The notes: generated by a model from the sequence alone, not told the origin. Counted from the first letter of the stretch, positions 52,219-61,960 are shown. The stretch: DNA of 64,000 bases from Cupriavidus pinatubonensis (GCF_019602855.1 NZ_CP080768.1:62001-126000), one strand, 5' to 3'. A program made the numbers and translations.

Positions 52219-55110
52219 GTGACGAAGTTCATCGAATCCCATCACGAAGTTCCCATCAGCCGGCGAATAGCCGACGTGCGCCCGTGGGGCGAGCGGGCCC
52301 AAGAGTGGCTGTCGAAGCCTTCGAATTTCCTGTTCGTCGCCGGACCGACCGTGTATCTCTGCAGCTCGGCTCCCGTGCTGCTGCCCCTGGTAGCCCCGGC
52401 ATTCCTGCTGGCGCATTGGGGCGTCATGAGCCTGAAGAGCGTCCTCCCCTACCGATATCCGGCCTCCAATGGCACGACGGATCCGGAAGGCAAGAGGGGC
52501 GACGGCATCTTGCTGATTGGCGACGTCAGGTCCGACTCGCCGTTCGAGAAGTTCAAGCAGTGCTGGCTGAGTGACGACGACCTCCGCAAGCACTGGCTAA
52601 TCCTTGGGTCGACCGGCTCTGGCAAATCGGAGACGTTGAAGGGCATCTTCTATAACGCGCTCTGTTGGGGAAGCGGGTTCTTCGCCGCGGACGGCAAGGC
52701 AGACAACAAGCTTCCCGCCGACGGCTACACCATGGCGCGCGCTTTCGGGCGGGACGACTCATTCCTGGTGCTGAACTTCCTGCTGGGCGGGAAGACTCCC
52801 CAGCAGGTTGCCCGGTCTCGCCGCCGGCGCACAAACAAGATCAACCCGTTTTCTGGGGCCGATGCCGACACCATCATCCAGATGGGGGCGAACCTGCTGC
52901 CGAAGGCAGAAGGCGATGGCAAGGCCTGGCAGGAGAAGGCGCTTGCCCTATGGCGTGCCGTGATTACCGCTCTCTGCTACAAGCGCGATACCCAGGGTAC
53001 CGCCTTGTCGGTCGGTATGATCATCGACTACCTGGCCCTGCCCAAGATCGAGGAGCTTTACCTCGAGGGCTATGACGAAGCACAGGAACGTGCGGACCAA
53101 TCCTGGTCGTACGGCTATGTCGGCATCAAGAACTATCTGGACTCGGGCTGCCCGGCCTACCAGGTCGAGAAACTCCTGAAGAAGAACAACCGGATTGCCG
53201 ACCCGGCAGCCGCAGGCGGCGGGCCTGCTCGCCCCGGTGGCCGTGCCCCTTCGAACGACCAGGACAACGTCGCGTACGAGCAGCACGCTTACCGAACCGG
53301 CCAGTTGATGCCGGTGCTGAACCTGCTCGACAAGACCTACGGCTATATCTTCCGGTCCGCGTTCTCCGAGATCGACATGATCGACGTGGCGCTCCATAAC
53401 CGCATCCTCTTCCTGCTTATTCCCTCCCTTGAGAAGTCCAGTCAGGAGGCAGAGAACCTCGGGAAGCTGACCATTGCATGCCTGCGCGTGATGATGGCCA
53501 AGAACCTCGGTTCAGAGCTGGAGGGAACGCGAGAGGAGCTGCTCGATTCGAAGGCGACGAACGCACCCTACCCCTACATTGCTGCGCTCGACGAACTGGG
53601 CTATTACTTCGCCGACGGTATCGCGGTGATGTTCGCCCAGGCGCGAAGCCTGGGCTTGTCGCTCATGGCCGCCACCCAGGACCTTGAGAAGCTCACGGAA
53701 GGCAGCCGCGCGGCTGAAGCCGGCGCCATGCTCGGCAATACCGTGAACAAGGTCTTCATGAAGATCGACGATCCCAAGAAGACCTGGGAGCTCGTGCGCG
53801 AGATCGTCGGCAAGGCCTACGTGAGTGTCTACAACCGGTTCGAGCAGGTCGGCCAGAACTTCCGCCGCGAAGAAAACGCCTCAATCACTGAAATCGAGCG
53901 GGTGTCGTTCAACGAGATGCAGAGCATGAAGCCTGGGCAAGGGGTCATGAACGCGCTCGGGGTAACACGGCGCATCAGCTCCTTCTATATGGGGAGCTGG
54001 CTCAATAAGCTCAACAATCAGAAGTTCCACATCAACCGCTTCCTCCAGGTTGCCCCATCCACCGACGATGACGTCGCCGCACTCTGCATGCCGATTCGCA
54101 CGACGAGCACTGGCGGATCCATCGACGTGCACCAGCGCATGCTCGACTATCTGCGCTATGTGCGGCAGGTACCCGCCCTTTCGCACGTGGCTTCTGCAAC
54201 GTCGGAGCCGGTGCTGCCGCTCTTCCAAACCCTCGGCAAGGTCGCAAAAGGGCTCGATACCGTGGACAGAGGGATCGCTCCGATGGAGCGCGGCATTGTG
54301 CTGTACTTGGCGGCCAAACACGCGCTGGGTTTGGGCGGGACCTTCCCCGTCGGGTACGCCGAGCCAGGGCTTCCTGGTGCCGCCCCCGCCAGCGCCGCGC
54401 AGTCCGCAGATGACGCGATCTCCCAGGACGAATTGCTCGGTGAAGGTCATGCTGCCGTCGGCCGCACGCCGGTGACTCACTTTGCCGCGGTGCTCGCGAC
54501 TGAAGGTGCATTTGACACCGTCGCCGGCGTGCTCGATGAGCACGGTTTGCCTGATCCGCTTGCGCTCATGCGCCGCCCTATCGCGGAAGTACTCGGCCCG
54601 CCGCCGGTCTCCCATGTGCGCGAGGAATTTGTCTTCGCGCCGCCGCCGGATCTACAGTTTGATGAGGAGGACGAAGTCCACTCGCCGTCTGCAACCGGTG
54701 CCCCATCGGGCTGGCCAAGTGGGCTGGATGACCTGGTCGACCCAGCAGATATGACCCCGGACCAGCAGCTTGACGCGATCCTGGACAGCGAAGCGAGCGA
54801 ATCGCTGCGACAGCCGCCGGGCTCGCCCCGCTGGATTGCTGACTCGGTCCTCGCGGCGCAAGGCATGGCCCATCACCCCCGCTCGGCGGATTCCACTGTC
54901 GTGGGCCTCTCCGACGAGGCAATGTCCGAACTGGTGAACGTCGAGGCCGAGCTTGGTAGCCCAACGCCGGCGGCGTCAGCGCATACGATGCAGCAGATAC
55001 TTGCGGCGCAGGTCACGCCCAACACGATCGGCCAGGGCGAGTTGACGGTCGAGCAACTCGACGAGTTCTTTGCGAGGTTTGCTCCGCCGCCAGATGAGGG
55101 GCAAGATTAG
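52219..55110 (+). CDS. trbC: TrbC/DotL/IcmO type IV coupling ATPase
   Basis: GTG at 52219 (VTKFIESHHEVPISRRIADV) is the first start after the upstream gene. The 963-residue protein has two membrane segments near residues 35-75, Walker A GSTGSGKSETLKG near 130, Walker B PYIAALDELGYYFADG near 452, and an RAAEAGAMLGNTVNKVFM segment typical of VirD4-like ATPases. The C-terminal 200 residues are Pro/Ala/Asp-rich and presumably bind adaptors and substrates as in DotL. It links relaxed DNA to the channel. Confidence 0.9.
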   Translation: MTKFIESHHEVPISRRIADVRPWGERAQEWLSKPSNFLFVAGPTVYLCSSAPVLLPLVAPAFLLAHWGVMSLKSVLPYRYPASNGTTDPEGKRGDGILLIGDVRSDSPFEKFKQCWLSDDDLRKHWLILGSTGSGKSETLKGIFYNALCWGSGFFAADGKADNKLPADGYTMARAFGRDDSFLVLNFLLGGKTPQQVARSRRRRTNKINPFSGADADTIIQMGANLLPKAEGDGKAWQEKALALWRAVITALCYKRDTQGTALSVGMIIDYLALPKIEELYLEGYDEAQERADQSWSYGYVGIKNYLDSGCPAYQVEKLLKKNNRIADPAAAGGGPARPGGRAPSNDQDNVAYEQHAYRTGQLMPVLNLLDKTYGYIFRSAFSEIDMIDVALHNRILFLLIPSLEKSSQEAENLGKLTIACLRVMMAKNLGSELEGTREELLDSKATNAPYPYIAALDELGYYFADGIAVMFAQARSLGLSLMAATQDLEKLTEGSRAAEAGAMLGNTVNKVFMKIDDPKKTWELVREIVGKAYVSVYNRFEQVGQNFRREENASITEIERVSFNEMQSMKPGQGVMNALGVTRRISSFYMGSWLNKLNNQKFHINRFLQVAPSTDDDVAALCMPIRTTSTGGSIDVHQRMLDYLRYVRQVPALSHVASATSEPVLPLFQTLGKVAKGLDTVDRGIAPMERGIVLYLAAKHALGLGGTFPVGYAEPGLPGAAPASAAQSADDAISQDELLGEGHAAVGRTPVTHFAAVLATEGAFDTVAGVLDEHGLPDPLALMRRPIAEVLGPPPVSHVREEFVFAPPPDLQFDEEDEVHSPSATGAPSGWPSGLDDLVDPADMTPDQQLDAILDSEASESLRQPPGSPRWIADSVLAAQGMAHHPRSADSTVVGLSDEAMSELVNVEAELGSPTPAASAHTMQQILAAQVTPNTIGQGELTVEQLDEFFARFAPPPDEGQD

Positions 55111-55322
55111 TCTCCTACGGCCGAGATCGGCCATTTTCGGCCATCCGCCTTTACATCGTCGAAAGGCCGAGTTGGCTGAACTGCAGACGTCCACACGCGC
55201 CCCATGCCGCGGCAAACCATGCAGAGCTGACCACAGTGCGCGATAACCTTCGCCACGCGCGGCAACTTGCCGACGACGCCCCTCGATCTACCTGCAAAGC
55301 GTTGAGGTCAAGCACGCCAGAT
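55111..55322. other. Intergenic region at the end of the transfer module
   Basis: Nothing coding is seen. GGCCGA-GA-TCGGCC (55119-55132) followed by ATTTTC could serve as a weak terminator for trbC, and GGCCGAG/GGCCATT elements recur several times to 55170. This is the border between the backbone and the catabolic cargo. Confidence 0.4.
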
Positions 55323-56291
55323 TCAGAACACTAGGGTAGCAGTCCCCATGAAGGAGCGGGTGCTGTCAAGCCGGTTCTTGCTCGATACCGTCGGTACCCA
55401 GCGCAAGCTGAGCGAGAGCTGGCTTTTTGTCCCAACCTTGGTATCGTATGTGACGATTGGCCCCACCGCCCAGTCGTGGCCACGAAAGCCGTTCAACCGG
55501 TCCGCCAGCGGTCCGGAGTCCTTTCCGATCTGTTGCGTCGTGCCCACGATCAGACCGACCCCAGCACCGCCTGCAAACCGCTTCAGAAGCATGGTGTCCA
55601 GGGTGAACAGCAGTGCGTTCTGGTAGTCGGTGGCGGAATTGCGGGTGTAGAACTCAAGCCCGGCGACCACGTCAAGTTCCAGGTTCTGTGCAGAAAACAG
55701 CTTGGTGTAAGCCACCTGTGGAATGAATGTCCACGTGTTCAGGCTGGGGCTCGACAGTTTGCTCTTGTCATAGTTTCCCGTCGGCGCCCAGATGTTCAGG
55801 CTGAGGGCGACATGCTCGAACTCCGAAAAATGGTAGCCTGCGATGATCGGCGAGAACGTGATGTCGTACAGGTCGGATGATGAGTCCCCCGTGTTCCCTT
55901 GCACACTACCCGCGCTCAGCGCCGCACTTGCCTTCGTATACGTGTAGGGGAGCGTAAAACTCGATGCGAAGTTCCAGCGTCCGGTACCGGTATCCCATAC
56001 CTTCATGATGGTGCCCATGGCGAAGAATGCTTCGGCGTTGACGCCCAGCGTTGTCTTGCCCGCGACGGGGACTTCCCTGCCACCGCCAATCGACCCGTCG
56101 ATGTAGAACATTGCGATGCTGCCAATCCACACGGGCTCGCCAGGGACAATGCCCGCGTCCGGCAGCACGCTCATGCCCGTCACCGGCCGGCCCAGCGCGC
56201 CTTCGGTAGCGCCTGCCTGATTGATGATGCCCAGCAACAGTAGCGCCAGGACGGCGTTGCATAGAGATCGGGTCCGCATGCTTGCCCTCAT
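55323..56291 (-). CDS. MetA/SphA-type outer-membrane protein
   Basis: Start ATG 56291 with AGGAACG upstream gives a signal peptide cleaved near QAGATEG. The 322-residue mature protein has amphipathic beta strands throughout (WNFASSFTLPYTYTKASAAL, NTWTFIPQVAYTKLFSAQNL), NIWAPTGNYD, GHDWAVGPIVTYDT, and a C-terminal Phe, the pattern of the phenol-degradation MetA/SphA family of outer-membrane proteins linked to uptake of hydrophobic aromatic substrates. Its place beside an aromatic-amine dehydrogenase cluster fits. It follows the sulfatase gene by about 90 bases. Confidence 0.8.
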   Translation of the reverse strand: MRASMRTRSLCNAVLALLLLGIINQAGATEGALGRPVTGMSVLPDAGIVPGEPVWIGSIAMFYIDGSIGGGREVPVAGKTTLGVNAEAFFAMGTIMKVWDTGTGRWNFASSFTLPYTYTKASAALSAGSVQGNTGDSSSDLYDITFSPIIAGYHFSEFEHVALSLNIWAPTGNYDKSKLSSPSLNTWTFIPQVAYTKLFSAQNLELDVVAGLEFYTRNSATDYQNALLFTLDTMLLKRFAGGAGVGLIVGTTQQIGKDSGPLADRLNGFRGHDWAVGPIVTYDTKVGTKSQLSLSLRWVPTVSSKNRLDSTRSFMGTATLVF

Positions 56292-56382
56292 CGTTCCTGT
56301 TAGGTCATGCCATGAAGAAGTCGGGGTATCGCGGGTATGATTCTCGGCGTGGCAAGTCGACGCCCGACATTTCGGCCTCGGC

Positions 56383-57816
56383 TTACCTTCGCTTTGTTGG
56401 CGGCGAATAAGGGTCCGGGGTGCCTGGTGCAATGGGCGGATACTGCGCCAGGCTTTTCTGGAAGTCCTCGACTACCTTCATGATCGGACCCGCGGCCCAG
56501 GTGTTGCGCAGGCCGGTAGCCGGATACTCTTCCTTCGGGTCGGTCACCAGGTCGAAAGCTTTCGGGGAGCCAAGTTTGACCGGCGGCGTCCACCAGTCGC
56601 GCTGCTCTTCATAGAATGCGAGCTTCCAGTTCCGCCACTTGACCGCCTCCAGGCGGTCTGCCACATAGACCGGAAACCCATCCCGACCGGACTTCTCCGA
56701 CCTGCCGAGCAGGAATTCGGTCTGATCGACTCCGTCTATGGGGCGGTCCCCGGGTACCCGTACCCCCGCGATGCGGGCGAGCGTCGTAAACGTATCCACC
56801 TCGTGGACAATCTCATTGCTCACCCTGCCGGCAGGCACATGACCGGGCCAGCGGACAATAAAGGGCACGCGCAGGGAACCCTCCATATGCGTGAAGTAGT
56901 AGCCGCGCCACGGCCCTGAAGATCCTTGCCATGGCCACGTGGCTTCCGGCCCGTTGTCACTGGTGAAGATGAATATGGTGTCGTCGCGTATGCCCAGCGC
57001 GTTGACAGCATCAAGAATCTCGCCGACGTGGGCGTCCATCTCAGCCAGCGCGTCGGGAAAATCGCCAAGGCCGGTTTTCCCTGCAAACGAGGGATGCGGC
57101 AATGTTGGGAAATGCACCAGCGTGAACGGGACATAGGCGTAAAAGGGCTTTCCGGCCTGAACGCTGCGCTTCATGAAATCGACGGTACGACGCGTGATTT
57201 CGGTATCGATCAGGCGGCGCTGTTCCAGGTCATAAACGGCCACGTCGCGGCTTTTTTCCCCTTTGCGCCCTTCCATGATTTGCATCAGCGGCAGCGCAAG
57301 CGATCTAGGCGTCGGCTCAGATGGCCAGAATGCCTCGTCGGTCGTGCGCGGAATGCCATACCATTCGTCGAAGCCCTGCGCAGTTGGCAGGCGAGACGGC
57401 TCGCTACCGAGATGCCACTTGCCAAAATGACCCGTGGCATAGCCAGCGCCGGAAAGCAACTTCGCAATAGTCACCTCCCATTGGGTCAGCCCTTCGGCAC
57501 CGCCCCCAATTGGCACCGAATGGGTACCGGACCGAATGGAAAAGCGCCCGGTCATGATTGCGGATCGGCTCGGCGTGCATTGCGCTTCCACGTTGAAATT
57601 GAGCAGGCGCGTACCCTCTGACGCCAGTTGATCAATCCTCGGCGTCGGCGCGCCCCGCGTAATGCCGCCACCGTATACGCCCACCTCGCCATAACCGAGG
57701 TTGTCCATCAGGATGAAGACAATATTGGGCTTCTTTTGCGGAGCCTGGGCGCAAGCCGGGCCTGCCACAGCGCTCAGCATCAGAAGGAATGCAGTTAGGA
57801 CGTGAACACCTTTCAT
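56383..57816 (-). CDS. Exported arylsulfatase-type sulfatase
   Basis: Start ATG 57816 follows GGGAGGGAG and yields a signal peptide cleaved near PACAQA. The 477-residue enzyme has the sulfatase core: NIVFILMDNLGYGEVGVYGG with the metal-binding Asp, the formylglycine motif CTPSRSAIMTGR (cysteine-type, needing FGE-type maturation), FGKWHLGSEP with Lys/His, and TSDNGPEATWPWQG. It should hydrolyse sulfate esters in the periplasm. No maturase gene is in the window, so the cysteine would rely on an enzyme encoded elsewhere. Confidence 0.88.
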   Translation of the reverse strand: MKGVHVLTAFLLMLSAVAGPACAQAPQKKPNIVFILMDNLGYGEVGVYGGGITRGAPTPRIDQLASEGTRLLNFNVEAQCTPSRSAIMTGRFSIRSGTHSVPIGGGAEGLTQWEVTIAKLLSGAGYATGHFGKWHLGSEPSRLPTAQGFDEWYGIPRTTDEAFWPSEPTPRSLALPLMQIMEGRKGEKSRDVAVYDLEQRRLIDTEITRRTVDFMKRSVQAGKPFYAYVPFTLVHFPTLPHPSFAGKTGLGDFPDALAEMDAHVGEILDAVNALGIRDDTIFIFTSDNGPEATWPWQGSSGPWRGYYFTHMEGSLRVPFIVRWPGHVPAGRVSNEIVHEVDTFTTLARIAGVRVPGDRPIDGVDQTEFLLGRSEKSGRDGFPVYVADRLEAVKWRNWKLAFYEEQRDWWTPPVKLGSPKAFDLVTDPKEEYPATGLRNTWAAGPIMKVVEDFQKSLAQYPPIAPGTPDPYSPPTKRR

Positions 57817-58023
57817 CTCCCTCCCTCCCGCGGCTATATGCCGTCGGTATTCCTTAGGTGGACTCGTCGCCGAGAATGCCCGCCGCGCATCAGGACGCCC
57901 GCCGGTCACTAGCACTGGCCCAATATTGTCAATGGCGTGACGAGATATCCGAAGTTAAAGATTTCGATTCGTGATGTTATCCGGCTCGACGAATGCCGCA
58001 GACCTGGCCCACTGGACTCTTCA

Positions 58024-58923
58024 TCAATCCTCGCCTTCGACCTGGCACAGAATCCGGTGGGCCAGACGCAGGTGCGGCCGGTCGATCATTGCGTTGCCGA
58101 GGCGAACGACCCCAGAAGTGCCAACCTGCGAGAAGGCGGCGATGACATCCCGCGCCCAGCGTACCTCTTCCTCCTGCGGTAAGAAGGCGCGATTGATCGG
58201 CTCTATGTGCACCGGATGCGCGGCAGCCTTGGCAGTAAAGCCGTCCCTTCTGGCCTGCATTGCCTCCTGAAAGATCTGCGCATCATCGGTCGGGCTCGTG
58301 CTTACTGCATCGATCGCGTCGATTCCCGCCTGCGCCGCCGCCAGCAGGCACATCGTCCGGGCGACAGAGAATGGCGCTGTCAGGTCCCGACCAACGTGCG
58401 AGGAGAAGGCGCCCAGGTCGGCGGCCAGATCGTCAACGCCCCACATCAGGGCACCAAGCCGCATGGGCGCGTTCCGGTAAGAGGACAAGCCGAACACGCC
58501 TTCGGACGACTCCGTCGCCATGGCAATGATGCCGGTCTCCCATTTGCCTTCCAGCAAAGCGCACTCGAACGCCGCCAGAAAATCGCAGAGCCGATGGACA
58601 TCCTCCACGCTTCGGCATTTCGGCAGCACAATCGCGTGGGGGCGGTGCGGGATGACCGTCGCGAGATCCTTGAGGATATGACCCGACGACAGTCCATTGA
58701 CACGAACCAGGACCGCAGCGGCCATCGATGTCCGATGGCGCTCCAGGAAAACGGCAAGCTTTCGGCGCGCCTCGTCCTTGGCGCTTTCCGGCACCGCATC
58801 CTCAAGATCGAACACCAGACCGTCCGCGCCCGCCCTGAGCGACGCATCCAGCTTGCGCTCGCTGTCGGCAGGCACGAACAGAAGCGAGCGAAGGCGTCTC
58901 GGAAAGATCGTGTGCATGGTCAT
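58024..58923 (-). CDS. CitE-like HpcH/HpaI-family CoA-ester lyase
   Basis: A 299-residue TIM-barrel enzyme. The start RRLRSLLFVPADSERKLDAS and DGLVFDLEDAVPESAKDEAR are typical of CitE-like beta-lyases, with Glu and Asp as metal ligands in FDLEDAV; VRVNGLSSGH and VLPKCRSVEDVHRL follow, and MWGVDDLAADLG provides the second metal-ligand segment. The family cleaves or forms C-C bonds of acyl-CoA esters such as citramalyl- or malyl-CoA. The substrate here is unknown. It is 85 bases from the aldehyde dehydrogenase. Confidence 0.85.
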   Translation of the reverse strand: MTMHTIFPRRLRSLLFVPADSERKLDASLRAGADGLVFDLEDAVPESAKDEARRKLAVFLERHRTSMAAAVLVRVNGLSSGHILKDLATVIPHRPHAIVLPKCRSVEDVHRLCDFLAAFECALLEGKWETGIIAMATESSEGVFGLSSYRNAPMRLGALMWGVDDLAADLGAFSSHVGRDLTAPFSVARTMCLLAAAQAGIDAIDAVSTSPTDDAQIFQEAMQARRDGFTAKAAAHPVHIEPINRAFLPQEEEVRWARDVIAAFSQVGTSGVVRLGNAMIDRPHLRLAHRILCQVEGED

Positions 58924-59008
58924 TGATCAATGGCAGAGCGTTCTTGGCCGGATCGGACCGGCGCCTCGTGACTTCCTGAGCTCATGTCTACAGGAGCCGC
59001 CGTCCGGG

Positions 59009-60430
59009 TCAGGCCATGATCGCCTTGGTCTCCAGGTACTCGCTAATCCCTTCGGGGCCGAATTCCCGGCCATTTCCGGACTGCTTGTACCCGCCGAAGG
59101 GAAGGCTCAGGTCCATGGGCGCCCCATTGATGCGTACGGAGCCCACACGCAGCCGGGTGGCCACCCGGCGGGCCCGCTCGACATCCGCCGAAGCGACATA
59201 CCCGGCCAACCCGTAGGGGGAGTCGTTAGCGATAGCGACCGCATCGTCATCCCCATCATGGGGGATCAGCACCAGCACGGGCCCGAAGATCTCCTCCTGT
59301 GCAATCGCCATGTCATTGCGAACGCCGGCAAAGATCGTCGGCCTGGCGAAATAGCCTTGCTCCAGACCCTGCGGGCGACCCACGCCTCCCGCCACGACGC
59401 GCGCGCCCTCTTCCACGCCAAGGTGGATCAGGCCTTGAACTCTCTCGTACTGTGCACGGCTCGACAGAGGACCCATGCTGACAGCGGTGTCCCCGGGATC
59501 GCCCACGGTCACCGCGTCGGCCGTGGCCGCGGCTATCCGGACTGCCTGGTCATAGCGCTCTCTTGGCACCAGCATGCGCGTTGGCGCGACACAGGTCTGA
59601 CCGCTATTTCCCATGCACTGCAGCACACCATGGCGTACCGCAGTTTCCAGATCCGCGTCATCGAGGATCAACAATGCCGACTTGCCGCCAAGCTCCTGCG
59701 CCACCCGCTTCACGGTAGACGCCGCATTGACCGCCACCTGGACGCCGGCGCGCGTTGATCCGGTGATCGATACCACGTCGACGTCACGATGCGAAGACAA
59801 GGCCGCGCCCACCGTCTGGCCGTCGCCGTAGATCATGTTGAAGACGCCGGCCGGAGTGCCAGCATCGTGCATGACCTCGGCAAAGATACGCGCATCAAGC
59901 GGGGCGGTCTCGGAAGGCTTGAGCACGACCGTGCAGCCGGCGGCAATGGCAGGGGCCACCTTTGCCGCAATCTGGTTAAGCGGCCAGTTCCAGGGCGTGA
60001 TGAGTACTGCCACACCGATGGCTTCACGTCGCACCAGATTCCTGCCTCTGGTCGACTCGAACTCGAAGCTTCGCAGGGCCGCCAGGGTCGCCTTCAGTTG
60101 CTCGAGCCCCAATGTCGCCTGTACGTTCCTCGCCAGCGTGATGGGCGCACCAATCTCCATGCGCACCGCCTGTGCGATGTCCTCAAGTCTCGCCTGGTAG
60201 CAGGCAATAATTCGTTCAAGCAGCGCGATACGCTCGTCGCGGGTCGATTCCGACCAGCCGCGAAAAGCCCCGCGCGCGGCGGCCACCGCACGGTCCGCGT
60301 CGCCGGCAGTACCCATCGCCAGCCTGCCGATCACCGATTCGGTCGCAGGGTTGACGATATCCGCCTGCGTGAAGCCTGGCGCCGGCTCCACCCACGTCCC
60401 GCCAATGTAGAAAGTATCGATCGTCTCCAT
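59009..60430 (-). CDS. Aldehyde dehydrogenase
   Basis: A 473-residue NAD(P)-dependent aldehyde dehydrogenase. Catalytic residues are present: Glu in RVAQELGGKSALLILDDAD, Cys in GNSGQTCVAPTRML, together with the cofactor motif ITGSTRAGVQVA and the SPYGLAGYVAS and LPFGGYKQSG segments. It follows the amine-dehydrogenase/cytochrome genes by 42 bases and would oxidise the aldehyde they produce (for example phenylacetaldehyde or 4-hydroxyphenylacetaldehyde) to the acid. Substrate preference cannot be read from the sequence. Confidence 0.9.
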   Translation of the reverse strand: METIDTFYIGGTWVEPAPGFTQADIVNPATESVIGRLAMGTAGDADRAVAAARGAFRGWSESTRDERIALLERIIACYQARLEDIAQAVRMEIGAPITLARNVQATLGLEQLKATLAALRSFEFESTRGRNLVRREAIGVAVLITPWNWPLNQIAAKVAPAIAAGCTVVLKPSETAPLDARIFAEVMHDAGTPAGVFNMIYGDGQTVGAALSSHRDVDVVSITGSTRAGVQVAVNAASTVKRVAQELGGKSALLILDDADLETAVRHGVLQCMGNSGQTCVAPTRMLVPRERYDQAVRIAAATADAVTVGDPGDTAVSMGPLSSRAQYERVQGLIHLGVEEGARVVAGGVGRPQGLEQGYFARPTIFAGVRNDMAIAQEEIFGPVLVLIPHDGDDDAVAIANDSPYGLAGYVASADVERARRVATRLRVGSVRINGAPMDLSLPFGGYKQSGNGREFGPEGISEYLETKAIMA

Positions 60431-60472
60431 GATTTGCTCCTGATTTGGTGCGGCGACTGCTGTGGTGGTGTG

Positions 60473-60940
60473 TCAGTAGTCGAACTTCATCGGTACGCCC
60501 CGGCCGCGAAGCTCTTCGATCACGGCGTGGCGCACTGTCGCCACGTCGGCATACGCCGGGCGGCGCAGGGCAGCCACTTCCGAGCCAGTGTAGGGTCTGA
60601 AATCCGCCGGCAACTGGTTGGCGCCAAAGCGCGCGAGCATGAGATTGGTCACCGCAGCGAGCTCATCGTCCGTCAGCGCGGAGTTCGACGCGCCTGGCAC
60701 GCGGACGATGAATTGCCGACCGGCACTGCTATGCACGAACAGGCCGATGGCACCCCGAAGCGGCGGGATATTGCCCGGCACGCCTTCACCAGAGGCGCCG
60801 TGGCAGCCCATGCAATTCAGCACATAGTTCCGGTAGGCGACCGCCTCGTCCGCCGGCTGCCCCCATGCGCTCGTGGCCAGCGGCACGGCCGCGAGCGCCA
60901 TCCACGCAGTCAATGGCCGCCATGCCGGAAGAAGCCTCAC
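60473..60940 (-). CDS. Periplasmic monohaem cytochrome c
   Basis: GTG start at 60940 overlaps the stop of the upstream cytochrome (GTGA). The 155-residue product has a signal peptide (LTAWMALAAVPLATSAWGQ), one haem-binding motif NCMGCHGASGEG and a helical end (ALTDDELAAVTNLMLARFG). The usual axial Met before the last helix is not at its expected place (VRVPGASNSALTDDEL), so the sixth ligand is uncertain. Likely passes electrons from the amine dehydrogenase to the respiratory chain. Confidence 0.8.
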   Translation of the reverse strand: MRLLPAWRPLTAWMALAAVPLATSAWGQPADEAVAYRNYVLNCMGCHGASGEGVPGNIPPLRGAIGLFVHSSAGRQFIVRVPGASNSALTDDELAAVTNLMLARFGANQLPADFRPYTGSEVAALRRPAYADVATVRHAVIEELRGRGVPMKFDY

Positions 60941-61425
60941 AGCCCCGCATCCTTGAGCACCTGCTCGCGCAGGTGCCTGACTTCGGTCGGCGTGAGGTTC
61001 TGCGCCCGGCGCGCCTTGACCTCGTCAGCGCTGATTGGCTGGCTGCCCGCCGCCTTCCCGCCGGAGAGGTCAAGCGCGATATAGCTCAACACCCCGGCCA
61101 GTTCTTCGTCCGACATTGTGCGGAAGCTGGGCATGCTCCCGTTGTACTGCTTGCCGCCGTTCTGGATGGCACCCAGGAGGCCATACAGGGCAATGTTCGC
61201 CAGCAGTGCCCGGCCGCCCTCGGTGCTCGCATAGCGGGCCGGATAGGCGGTCAGCGCCGGCGCCAGGCCATCCTGGCCCTGGCCACTTGCCTGGTGGCAG
61301 ACCGCGCAGTTCTTCGCAAAGATGGTCTTGCCCGCATCGAGCTCCTGCGCCCCCGCGCCTGCCGATACGCCCAGCGCGATCACCAGGGACAGACAGGCCT
61401 TGATGTACTTCGTCGTGGTCCTCAT
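60937..61425 (-). CDS. Periplasmic monohaem cytochrome c
   Basis: Start ATG 61425 overlaps the aauA stop (ATGA). The 162-residue protein has a signal peptide (IKACLSLVIALGVSAGAGAQ), haem motif CAVCHQASGQGQ and an axial Met in NGSMPSFRTMSDEELAGVLS, a normal class I cytochrome c. In known aau/mau operons such cytochromes act as electron acceptors or donors for the dehydrogenase (in some organisms azurin or amicyanin serve instead; none is present in the window). Confidence 0.85.
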   Translation of the reverse strand: MRTTTKYIKACLSLVIALGVSAGAGAQELDAGKTIFAKNCAVCHQASGQGQDGLAPALTAYPARYASTEGGRALLANIALYGLLGAIQNGGKQYNGSMPSFRTMSDEELAGVLSYIALDLSGGKAAGSQPISADEVKARRAQNLTPTEVRHLREQVLKDAGL

Positions 61426-61949
61426 TGCTCCTGGACTCCCAGCAGGACGGAAACCGAGCAAACGTACGTGGACGGCTGGCTCGCCATGCACCAGTTGATG
61501 TCGTTGTTGAGCGACATCTTGTACATCGGGCGTTCCCGCTCGTTCCGGTTGCACATGCAGTGGCCACACGAGGTACTGCCGCAGCAGTCGTTGTACGAGA
61601 CGATGTAGTTCCGTCCGTCGTGCGGATTCAGGCAGGTGCCGATCCACGTGATGGGCGAGGTGGATGTGCCCGGCGGGCAGGTGCTGGAGCTTCCGCCACA
61701 GCAGGCGCACAGGAAGCCGTCGATGGCGCAGTGCTTCCAGTATTCGCAACTGGTCTCGTCATCGATGCCCGCTGGCAGCTTGGGCGCGGCTGCCGGCCCG
61801 GCCGCGTAGGCGAGGCGGTCCACCGGCAGCAGCGGCATGGCCGCCGCGCCCACGAGGAGCCGCCCCATCCGGCCGAGCGCGCTGCGGCGGCCATTGCGCT
61901 GGGCGACGCTGCGAGCGGAACGCTCAAAGAGTCCGTCGATCCATTTCAT
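61422..61949 (-). CDS. aauA: Aromatic amine dehydrogenase, small (TTQ) subunit
   Basis: Start ATG 61949 has AGGAAC upstream; ATG 61964, overlapping the aauD stop, is the alternative. A long Tat-like leader (RRSALGRMGRLLVGAAAMPL) precedes the catalytic domain. The conserved Cys pattern (CEYWKHCAIDGFLCACCGG, DCCGSTSCGHCMCN) and the two Trp residues that form tryptophan tryptophylquinone (SPITWIGTC and INDINWCMA-type segment) are in place. Several residues (FLCACCGG, SPITWIGTCLNPHDG) match the aromatic-amine rather than the methylamine enzyme as I remember them. Periplasmic heterotetramer with aauB. Confidence 0.85.
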   Translation of the reverse strand: MKWIDGLFERSARSVAQRNGRRSALGRMGRLLVGAAAMPLLPVDRLAYAAGPAAAPKLPAGIDDETSCEYWKHCAIDGFLCACCGGSSSTCPPGTSTSPITWIGTCLNPHDGRNYIVSYNDCCGSTSCGHCMCNRNERERPMYKMSLNNDINWCMASQPSTYVCSVSVLLGVQEQ

Positions 61950-61960
61950 GTTTCTGTTCC

